Below are positions 55,351 through 64,000 of a DNA stretch of 64,000 bases, in pieces. A program made the translations under genes and the position numbers. Numbering within the stretch: position 1 is the stretch's first letter; the number at the start of each line of letters is the position of its first letter. Under the pieces are notes generated by a model, which saw nothing but the letters and a program-made list of their open reading frames with translations, did no database searches and was not told the origin of the DNA. The DNA is from Neoceratodus forsteri (taxonomy: Eukaryota > Chordata > Ceratodontiformes > Ceratodontidae), in assembly GCA_016271365.2 (NCBI GenBank), contig CM057451.1:495865501-495929500 (forward strand), read 5' to 3'.

Positions 55351-56713
55351 TTCTGTTCTGCCTTCACTGCCCTGTCAGCCTCACCTCAATTGTGGGAAAA
55401 TTATGGAATTGTTACTAAAGGATAGGATAGTGGTATACCTGAAAACCAGTGGGAGGCTAGACCCTAAGCAGCATGGCTTCACAACTGGTAGGTCATTGCT
55501 GACAAACATGATAGAATTCTTTGACTGGGTGACAAAAGTAGTAGACCAAGGCGGGGTAGTAGATGTTGTATATCTAGATTTTGTAAGGCATTTGATTCCA
55601 TTCCCCACAGGAGGCTTATTAACAAACTGGGAAATGCAAAAATGTTAATTGGGTGAGAAAATGGCTTCAGAGGAGGACCCAGAATGTTGTAGTGAACGGC
55701 ATCCTGTCGAGAGAGGGGATGGTGACCAGCGGGTTCTGCAGGGTTCGGTGCTTGCACTAGTCCTCATTAACATATTCATCAGTGACATTGCAGATGGATT
55801 GGAGGGGAAAGTATGCCTGTTTGTAGATGACACCAACCTCTGCAACAGGGTGGACACACAGAAAGAGGCCATAGTGATGGAATCAGACCTAACAAAACTG
55901 GAAGAATGGTCCAGAACCTGACAGTTGAAGTCCAATACCAAAAAGTGTAAGGTCATGTACCTAGGGGTAAAAAAGCAGGAAAATATTACTATCTAGGGGG
56001 TGAACAACTAGCCATCACGAACCTAGAATGGAGGCCTATGGGTCATGGTATCCAATAACATAAAGGTAGGGAGACAACGTGAGAAGGCAGCACAAAAAGC
56101 CAGTAACATCCTCGGTTGCATCAGAAGAGGGGTCACAAGCAGAAAGTGTAAAGTGATAATCCCACTTTACAGATCCTTGGTGAGGCCACACCTGGAATAC
56201 TGTGTCCAGTTCTGGAGACCCCACCTTAAAAAGGATAGACAGATTGTCAGGAAACTGCAAAGAAGAGCTACAAAGATGGTTCAGGACCTTCACTATGAAC
56301 CTTATGAGACAAGACTTAAAGAATTAAACATGTACTCCCAGGAACAGAAGAGAAACACAGGAGACATGATGGAAACCTTTAAATACCTAAAAGGTATCAA
56401 CTCAGTGCAGAATCAAAACCTCTTCCAAGAAAATAAGAGGCACATACTATAGGCCACAACAGATGTCTAACAGGATAGAGATTTTGGAGCAACATTAGAA
56501 GTTTTTCTTCACTGAAAGGGTGGTGGAGCTGTGGAACAGGCTGCCACAGGAAGTCATGGACACCAAGACAGTTAAGGAGTTCAAAATATCTTGGGACAGA
56601 CATAGCAGAATATTGAAATAAGGGAAAATATTTGGGGGGAATAGGTCAAATAACGAGCAGACTAGATGGATCATGTGGCCCCCATCTGCCGTCATGTTCT
56701 TATGTTCTTTAGT
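55351..56713 (+). mobile_element. LINE E: CR1-like LINE 3' part, inserted in LINE F
   Basis: Starts within the RT (VSLTSIVGKIMELLLKDRI from 55,369). It continues through DPKQHGFTTGRSLLTNMIEF, FFDWVTKVVDQGGVVDVVYL, VLALVLINIFISDIADGL and VCLFVDDTNLCNRV (FADD changed to FVDD). The C-terminal frame is 56,045-56,452 (SLVRPHLEYCVQFWRPHLKK, KLQRRATKMVQDL). The 3' end CTAGATGGATCATGTGGCCC ..TGTTCTTATGTTCTT matches LINE D. The L1 reading of LINE F lies on both sides. Confidence 0.88.
56045..56452 (+). pseudogene. LINE E RT C-terminal domain
   Basis: An open stretch of 135 codons with REKAAQKASNILGCIRRGVT, VIIPLYRSLVRPHLEYCVQF and YEPYETRLKELNMYSQEQKR is the conserved CR1-like thumb/C-terminal region. 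LINE D has the same region at 20,700-21,060 in several frames. Confidence 0.88.
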
Positions 56714-57049
56714 GGCTGTTATCTGAGATCTCAACACCTCTAATACAGGACTCGGAGGCTTCCCAGATGTAATTCAGGTTTGTGTCAGAGTATGTTTGCT
56801 TTGATTTGTGAAGCTTTTAATAAGACAATCTATTCTAAACATTCATGGGTTTTTAACCGGGTTTAGTTTAAGACTCAAAGTGACTGGTGAATGGCCAGAA
56901 AGGATGAAACTTTTATACTGGGCTGATTCCACTTGAAAAAGGACAGATTAAAAAATCAGGCAAAAAATCGATCCAGGAGTAGGATTGATGAACCAGGAAA
57001 AGGAAGGAGTAACGTCAGTTGGAAGGAATATTTGTCTCCATGGACCAGT

Positions 57050-57430
57050 TAACAGATCAGATGGATCTGAGTCTGAGAAAGCAGAAGGTTGTGAGTTCTA
57101 GCCCCACCAAACAGAAAACTCCAGCACCACCCACTGCAGCCTAAACAAATAAGACCCATTTACAAGATGCCAAACAAGCTGTAATGCATGTTGAAAATGT
57201 TTTACTTTATTCAGTACATTCATACATGAAAAAGCAGCCAAAAAGCACCTATGAACTTCCAAAGTGAGAGCTCACAGTGAGACCCACCAACAAACAGCTT
57301 TAGGTTTCAGAAAACAAGGACTTGTTGGTCCGAAAGCTAAAGCTATTTGTACTTTTTGTAACATCCTTGTTTATCCAATAAAAGGTATCAAACCATTTGT
57401 TCTGGATTATTTCTTTAAATTCATGAATTT
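57050..57430 (+). mobile_element. Possible Penelope-like 3' tail with ribozyme-like stem
   Basis: AAAACAAGGACTTGTTGGTC CGAAAGCT at about 57,313-57,340 has a GGAC/GTCC stem followed directly by GAAAGC. It is followed by ATCCAATAAAAGGTATCA, a phrase seen in ribozyme-bearing repeats of vertebrates. The CUGAUGA box is not intact. The interval interrupts LINE F between endonuclease and RT. Family and ends are uncertain. Confidence 0.3.
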
Positions 57431-57479
57431 TTTTGGACAGCGTTTTGTATTGTTTTAACCCTCTCTTGTAAAAAACTGT

Positions 57480-58500
57480 AACTGGAACCTGCGGTCCTTA
57501 TATCTTTGTTGTTTAACATAATTTGGGGACCTAGATATTCTTTTAAAAAAGGTTATTAAGTCTTTTTTTGTGTCTAACCACCAAGTGACCAAGTCTTCGT
57601 ATAAACACAAAAAGACTTTCTAGCTGATATTAAATCTTGAAGGTCTTTCCTGATTTTTGGTTTGACATATTGAATTGGAGTTTAATCTCCATAGCCCTTT
57701 CCCATAAGAAACAGAAGAAACCTCCACTAAAAAAATACTGATTAGGCAGTGATCTGTGGTTGCTAACTTGCTACTACAGTAACCTGGAAATCCTTTACTG
57801 GTAGAATATCAGATGTAAAGAAATAATCTATTCTTGATGAGGGTTTACCTTTGTAATAAGTGTGGGCTGGTTTGGTTTGATGAATGTGTTGAGCGTCTTT
57901 TAATTTGGCTTGTGCTAAAAACGCTTTAAGAGCTGCAACAACACAAAATACCTTATCTGTGCAGATTCCTCTATCTGAATGAAGAAAGCCACAGTTGAAA
58001 TCCCCACCTAGAAGAACTGATTTAGCAGTAAAAAGATATGGTTGGATTTCTTTCCATAACTCTATATGGGCAGTCTTAGTTTGGGGGGGACATAATAATT
58101 TATCAAACGAAAGGTTTGTTGAGTGATGCAGATGTCCAACAAAAAGGCCCTACCTTGATGAATTTCTACCTGTTTCAAAGTTTTAACAGAAAAAAAACCC
58201 CAGAAACCTAAGCCACTGCACGGTTCCAGGCCTAGAGACCAAAAATCTAGGTCCCCATTTCCAGTCTGCTGCCACTCTATGAGCTTCAGATAGAACATGC
58301 AGTCTCATGTCCTACAAGAACAGTACATCAGACTTAACAGATTCAAAAAAAGAAAAGGTTGTTTTTCACCTTTTTTTATTTTTCAATCTGTTTACATTTA
58401 AGGAAGCAGCAGAGAATTCAGACATAAGTGTGCTTTAGTAGGTGTACATTTTCCGTGGGGTGGCTAAGAACATACTTTAGCTTTAGATCTGATTCCCTAG
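57480..58500 (-). pseudogene. LINE F endonuclease (L1-type)
   Basis: On the minus strand near 58,298-58,062 the frame reads SVKTLKQVEIHQGRAFLLDI and CITQQTFRLINYYVPPK, matching the L1 endonuclease core (GR...LDI....F.LVN.Y.P). Downstream, toward 57,480, a further readable phrase covers GGDFNCGFLHSDRGICTDK, with the GDFN catalytic motif intact. The domain is frameshifted but recognisable. Confidence 0.7.
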
Positions 58501-61408
58501 TGTTTTTATGTTTGCTTGCATGCATGTGCAAGAAACATAGTGCCATCATCGGAGATTTTGGAGGTGTGTCACCTCCTCCTCCAATTCAGGCAGTGTGCTG
58601 GCAGGCGCGGCCCCTGTAAGCCAATGCATTTTGGAGCTGTCTATGACCCGCTCCAAAATGCAGTGGCATACAGTTGAAAGGGGGAGCTACGCTTGAGTGA
58701 GCAGCGATAAGAAGCTGCTGGTGCACAGCTCCCCCCCAGCCGCAGGTGTGCGCGCCCCCTGCACGCAGTGTATATGTGGCAGGGTGCCCAATCCCGTCGG
58801 CTGAGCTGCATCTGTCTCCTCCCCAGTAGTTGGTGCCTACGCTGGGAGCCCACCCCAGCGTGGCAATCAGTCATTTGCTGCCAATGGGGGTGCCCAATCC
58901 CGACCGGCTAAAATCGCCCCAAAGTCCTTGTGCCAGCTGGGAGCCCACCCAAGCGTGGAAAAGCGATCCCACGACATCTTTTTTTTTTTTACCTGTAAGA
59001 AAAAACGGTCCAGCGGTGCGCCACCCGACCCCCCACATCCCGCAGCCACCCACTCGCGCACCCAGCCTCCCCACACCCCCATCCCATACTTACCTGACTC
59101 CAGCATGACGATCTTCGTGGACCTGGAACACGTCTGCACTCTTCAAAGCCGACCCTGAACTGAGGAAATGCCGGTAAACTGTATAATGGGCTAGATAGGG
59201 GGTTTCAACTATTGCATATCTCAGCCATTTTGGGAATTTTTGCACCAATTTTTCAACATAGGGTTTTAGGACCTTCTCATGAATGATATGTCACTGTCAT
59301 GGCGTTATTCAGGCCCGAAGGGTGATTTCACGCAGTGACTGCGCAGTGACTGCGAAATCACCCTTTGGGCCTGAATACCGCCATGATAGTGACATCATTC
59401 ATGAGAAGGGGGCACAAAACCCCCATGTTGAAAATTTGGTGCCAAAATTCTAAAAAATGACTGTTTAACGAGCGTGCTTTGCACAGTTCCTACACAGGCT
59501 TGTAAGTTCGCGAAATTTCAATATTTTCACTCCAGATTTTCAACATTTGCCATTTCACCACACCTTCTTATGAGTAGTATAGCTGTCATTTTTTACATCT
59601 CACCCAAAATGTGTTTCCGCCCATGTAGTGCAGAATGGTGCAGTCAGTGTGCGAAATCAATGTACGGGACAAATTAAGAAAATCACAGTGACACTGTTCA
59701 TGAGCAGAGGTCTTGAAATGGATATGTTGAAAATTTTGTGAAAAAATTCCTAAAAATGACTGTTTTATGAGCGTGCGTTGTGCAGTTCCTACGCACGCTC
59801 ATAGGTTTTCGAATTTTCAATATTTCCACTCCATATTTTCAACATTGCCATTTTTCCACACCTTCTTATGAGTAGTACAGCTGTCATTTTTCACATCTCA
59901 CCCAAAACGTGTTTCCGCCCATGTAGCACACAATGGCGCAGTCATTGTGTGAACTCAATGTATGGGACACATTAAGAAAATCACAGTGTCACTGTTCATG
60001 AGCAGAGATCTTAAAATGGCAATGTTGAAAATTTGTTGACAGAATTCCTAAAAATGACTGTTTTACAGTGTGCATTGCACAGTTCCCACATACCTTCGTA
60101 GGTTTCTGCAATTTTCAATATTTCCACTCCAGATTTCCAACATTGCCATTTTCCACACCTCCTTATGAGCAGTACAGCTGTCATTTTTCACATCCTGCCC
60201 AAAACGTGTTTCCGCCCATGTAGCGCACAATGGTGCTGTTGGTGTGCGAAAGCAATGTTTAGGACAGATTAAGAAAATCACAGTTACACTGTTCATGAGC
60301 AGAGGTCTTAAAATGGCTATGTTGAAAATTTGCTGACAAAAGTCCATAAAATGACTGTGTCACGAGTGAGCATTGTGCAGTTTCCATGCATCCTCGTTAG
60401 TTTATGACTTTGTAATCTTTTCAGTCCAGATTTTCACTAGTGGCATTTTTCAACACTTCCTTATGAACAGTACAGCTGCCATTTTTCACAACATGGCCGA
60501 AGTGTGTTTTCACACTTTCAGTGCAGAGATGCGTGGTCGCTGTGGGAAATCATTGTTCGGCACAGATAAAGAAAATCACAGTGACACTGTTCATGATCGG
60601 AGGCACCAAAATGCCTGAGTTGACAATCTGCTATAAAAAATCCCCAACCTAATTATATAATGGGTGTGCGTTGCACAGTTTCTATGTACGCTCGTGACTT
60701 CACCATTTTTTTAAATATTTTTACTACACATTTGCAACATAGCCATTTTTACACCTCCCCATGAAAGAGTACAGCTGTCATTTTTTACATCCTGTTCGGA
60801 ATATTTTTGCACCTGTGGTGCTAAATGCCGTAGTCACTGTGCATAAGCAGCTTTTGGCTACCAAACTGATATTCCCCCTGTTCATGAGGTGGGGTCACAA
60901 AACAAACATGTTGAAAATTTGGAGTTAACATACCAACGAATGCCTGAGGTATTAGGGTTTTCAACTAAATCGCCCAACCCTATAGAGAATGACAGGAATC
61001 AGGGGTGTGACTTGGGATTCTTGCCTGTGATGCTCATACCATTCCACACCCTGCAGTCACTGAGAGGCATCGAGGTATGCCTTGGACTCTTGGCCCCAAA
61101 CTTCACCCATTCTCTATATATCGCACCCATCTCACCATATTTCCTAATGAAATGGGTGCATAAGAGCCAAAGGACCCAAGGAACACGTGACACTTGTCAG
61201 TCTCTGCAGAGTGGGGTGTGGTGAAATGGCGTGGCCGTTATGCCTGACGACCCAAACACACACCAATGCCTGTCAGTCTCTGCAGGGTGGTGGTGGGGTT
61301 GGCTTCAGTTCAATACTTCACTGCCATTCCTATTACGCAGCTCTGTAACTTCTACACTACCACTGCCAATGCCAGCAAGCAAACATTCAGCATTGACAAA
61401 TGCTTGTT
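58501..61408 (-). repeat. 3-kb palindromic-module repeat, copy 3 (inverted)
   Basis: This is the reverse complement of copy 2 over its full length. It begins GTGTTTTTATGTTTGCTTGC (inverse of the copy 2 end). It then has the GGGGTGGGC-type zone, the central palindrome (59,277-59,405), five to six 296-bp-type monomers (59,405-60,890), the CCTGCAG zone and the end CATTGACAAATGCTTGTT at 61,408. Here it is inserted between ORF1 and the endonuclease of LINE F. No coding capacity is seen. Confidence 0.85.
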
Positions 61409-63480
61409 TTACTTTAGGTTGCACTTTTGTTAAATCCTCATTTTCTGAGGAAAGGTCTACAATGGAGGAGGCATCGGAGAGGCCTTCTATTTCAGTGTCC
61501 CCCTATTGCAAAGCCCCATATTTATTTTGTAGCTGCACAACATTCTGTGGGCCTTTGTCAGCTTTGTTTCTACCTTTCCCTTGCATGACCAACTGGAAAG
61601 CTGTCAGGTCAGGGGAGGCATGTCTGATGCCGTAGCAGCTGTTTCTGGAGGCAGAGGTGGTCCCAGGTCAGTGCTTGCAGAAAGGTGTTCTGAGGGATTG
61701 TCGTAATATGGACCTCTTGAGATGTTCCAGGAGATGGGCTTTCCTCTGTTGTTGGTAAAGGGGGAGGTGATGGGGTTCGAGTCCTTGGTTCCTGGGGGGG
61801 GGCATGATGGGAAGCTATGCTGTCTTTGAGATCTGTTTGTTCTATGAGTAGTTTTGTTCACATAAAAATGGTGTTCCGCAAAGTCATCATCTAAGGTATT
61901 ATGGGATGCTCGCAGGCAGTTGGTGAAAGTGTGGCCTTCGTTGTCACACAGGCCACATGTGGAGGTGAAGGTACAATGAATCCCCAAGTGCCCAAGCATC
62001 CCACAGATCAAACATCTAATTTACTCACAGCTATTGCTAACATGTCTGGGAGAACCACATTTATAACAAGTCCGGGATTGCTCCGGATAAAAAAGGATAC
62101 CCCGGTCTCTCCCAAGAAAACAACTGCCAGGGAGATGGTGTATCCCTTCATCTGACATTTTAACCTGGATTTTAAATCTCTAACCCCCCATCCAGAACCC
62201 TTCGCTGTCAATAATAGGGTCTGGTAGCCCTTAAACTTCATATCATTGTTCTAACCAGTACAAAATACCTTTGAAATTGACTCACTCATTTCTAAAAAGT
62301 ACTGTGATTATTTTAACAGTAGGCTTAGTCAATGGAATAACAAAAAAGGGGCCCAAACAGGAGAATCCTTACATTTCTTGTACTGCTGCCATACTTTATC
62401 TAATAAGGCTGCTGACCCAAAGCTTACATCAAAACTTTGTTCCCCTGGAGCATGGATAAATGCAAAGGCTTTGGAGGGAGAAAATTGCAAAGACTGTTTA
62501 ATTAAATATTTTCCCACATACTGGAAGTCCTGTCCAGTGGTTCTTCAAGGCCTCCTTTGTAACGTATTCTGACAGCATGCCTTCTCGTGGCATTTTCTGG
62601 TGGTCGAAGAAAAGGGCTACCAAAGCTAGATTTAGGACCAGTGTTAATGTTATCGACATTGTTATCAGTTGTACCAGTATTGTCATTTTGCTGGTTGCAT
62701 GCTAGTAATAGCTGTCTGTTGGATACAAAAATGGTTCTTGGGGTGTTTCCACACTAATAGATTCGGTAACAGTACCTGTTTGAATGTCCTGGTCGACTGG
62801 TGTAGTGGCAGGCTGTGGCCCTGCAGAAAGACCCAGGTCATTTTCGGAACCATTTTGTTCTAGATCATTTGTTGATTCCGACACTAGATCCAATGTTTGT
62901 GCTCATGTCTGGAATTGGAAAAGCAGGGTTAGGAATCCAAATGCCATCCTTATTATCCAGCCAGCTTTTGTAGCATAGAGCCTGGGGTCCAGTCCTCTTC
63001 AGATGGATTATGTGCACTGGTGCTTGGAGCCTGGCAAAGGTGTGGCACTCCAAACCAAAATACCGGATTTGGTAGTTTTTTCCCTGGAGGTGCCTCTGGA
63101 CTAGCCATGAGCCTTTTCCTCTCTTTTTTTCTCCTCCATGATTTTGTTTTTTTTTCCTCTTGATGTTGCTTTTCAGAATTTAGGAGCATATCAGCAAGGC
63201 ATTGTTTTTCAGTGGCCAAATTATCCTGAAGGTGTTGCTCAGCCTTATCAAGATCCATCTTGCATTCCTCTCTAGCCTCTCCATAATTTTAACATCTGCA
63301 ATCCCCATCGCCATCTCCAAAGCTGGACCTGCAGTGATGGAGATATGTTCCCCTGCAGGTACACCAGCCGACTCTCCACTCTGACTGTCCCCCATTGTGA
63401 ACAAGAAGTCCCCCTACTGACAGAGCAGGGGAATTTCCTCTGTGTCCTGGCAAAAATTTCCCCCATTCACTAAAAATACT
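61409..63480 (-). pseudogene. LINE F ORF1 with three CCHC zinc knuckles
   Basis: On the minus strand the N-terminal part (63,258-62,953) is charged and coiled-coil-like (KAEQHLQDNLATEKQCLADM, EEKKTKSWRRKKERKR). The middle includes LPGSCFLGRDRGILFYPEQS. Three knuckles follow at about 62,075-61,935: CYKCGSPRHVSNSC, CLICGMLGHLGIHC and CGLCDNEGHTFTNC, each C-x2-C-x4-H-x4-C. A stop lies between the first two and there are frameshifts upstream. This arrangement is that of the nucleic-acid-binding ORF1 of Tx1-group L1 elements. The C-terminal tail (61,900-61,604) is Ser/Pro-rich. Confidence 0.8.
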
Positions 63481-63654
63481 ACAAACTGCTCAATCTGTTC
63501 TGATACATCAATTTTTATCTGTATCCCCCTCTACCCCGATGAGGCTGAAAATAGGAAGAAATGCCTAGTCTTCTTTTTCTAGTCAGTAAAAACAAAATAA
63601 ATAAAGTTTGACATAAAATCATGGAGAATTTTTGTTTTCTATTATCTGTTTATG

Positions 63655-63850
63655 CAGTATGGAGGCAGCATAGTGCACTGAGTTAAGGCTTCGAGCTGCA
63701 GATCTGGAGACCTGGGTTTGAATCCCACAGCCACATAGGTACATACCGTGTGATCCTGAGCAAGTCACTTAAACTCCTTGTGCTCCCAGGTCACATCTGA
63801 AAACAAGCTTCGGCTTAATGTGCTACTAATGGTTAAACAATGTTCCCTTT
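63655..63850 (+). mobile_element. tRNA-headed SINE with LINE H-type tail
   Basis: Head GGCAGCATAGTGCACTGAGT TAAGG with B-box-like GGGTTTGAATCCC (63,714-63,726). Middle CGTGTGATCCTGAGCAAGTC ACTTAAACTCC. Tail GGTCACATCTGAAAACAAGC and TAATGGTTAAACAATG. It is a nearly full-length plus-strand copy of the family at 45,025. Confidence 0.8.
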
Positions 63851-64000
63851 CCCTTCCTTTTCCCTTATGCACAGACTAGCCCCCTTCTACCGGTCCCCCC
63901 AGCCCCATCACCCCGACATCCACTGGGACTCACCTCAATGGCATGGAGGTGCCCAGCTGGCCAGGTGCAGAGAAGCAAGGGACTGGCATCATACTGCTGG
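63851..64000. other. GC-rich end of window, not identified
   Basis: The composition becomes C-rich after 63,870, similar to the GC-rich foldback group, but the element would run beyond the window. Confidence 0.3.

Larger units (their letters stand above)
52500..63480 (-). mobile_element. LINE F: L1/Tx1-type LINE, interrupted several times
   Basis: Minus-strand LINE whose pieces follow in order: ORF1 at 63,480-61,409, endonuclease at 58,500-57,480, linker at about 57,000-56,716, RT at 55,350-53,901 and the ORF2 C-terminus at 53,699 down to about 52,500. The interruptions are the 3-kb repeat copy 3 (58,501-61,408), a possible Penelope-like tail (about 57,050-57,430), LINE E (55,351-56,713) and a SINE (53,700-53,900). 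The zinc-knuckle ORF1 and the L1-type endonuclease/RT place it in the L1/Tx1 group. Many frames are decayed. Confidence 0.78.

Noticed and set aside
1..64000. Host protein-coding exons
   Set aside because: Every frame with recognisable similarity is a retrotransposon, and I could not support any splice-bounded non-transposon coding segment by eye. A short exon could still be missed.

Overview
This window looks like vertebrate genomic DNA from a species with a very large, repeat-choked genome. I find no host protein-coding gene, no rRNA and no canonical tRNA gene. Every protein similarity I can support belongs to a retrotransposon: CR1-like and L2-like LINEs, an L1/Tx1-type LINE with a zinc-knuckle ORF1, and a DIRS/Ngaro-type tyrosine-recombinase element. 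There are also TTAA-target hairpin elements, GC-rich foldback elements and tRNA-headed SINEs. This mix, with almost no LTR elements, would suit a lungfish, and an amphibian or cartilaginous fish is possible. The species call is inference and is weak.

Layout. 1-2,520: a tandem array of tRNA-like units inside an inverted pair of possible Penelope-like arms. 2,630-4,230: a GC-rich foldback element. 5,090-14,480: a DIRS/Ngaro element split by a CR1-clade LINE (LINE A), which is itself split by at least five further insertions. 14,620-16,190: a second GC-rich foldback. 16,430-21,800: LINE C (minus) split by CR1-like LINE D (plus). 21,823-22,640: an 818-bp hairpin transposon flanked by TTAA. 24,100-26,180: LINE B. 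26,799-34,115: copy 1 of a 3-kb non-coding repeat, split by a nearly complete 4.7-kb LINE I. 35,459-39,859: a pair of perfect 16-bp terminal inverted repeats with TTAA, enclosing copy 2 of the 3-kb repeat and a LINE B 3' end. 39,990-40,899: a third GC-rich element. 43,000-44,060: a 40-bp minisatellite split by a SINE. 44,385-48,752: SINEs, a small hairpin and CR1-like LINE G. 49,215-52,440: LINE H. 52,500-63,480: an L1/Tx1 LINE on the minus strand split by a SINE, CR1-like LINE E and copy 3 (inverted) of the 3-kb repeat. 63,655-63,850: another SINE.

How the parts relate. The nesting gives a relative insertion order in five places. The LINE/SINE partnership is visible: the SINEs share their 3' tail with LINE H. 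The least explained object is the 3-kb repeat, present three times. It has no coding capacity and is built largely from a 296-bp tandem monomer made of two imperfect palindromes. All ORFs are interrupted by frameshifts or stops, so nothing here looks capable of autonomous movement. Boundaries are read by eye and most are good only to about 10-50 bases.
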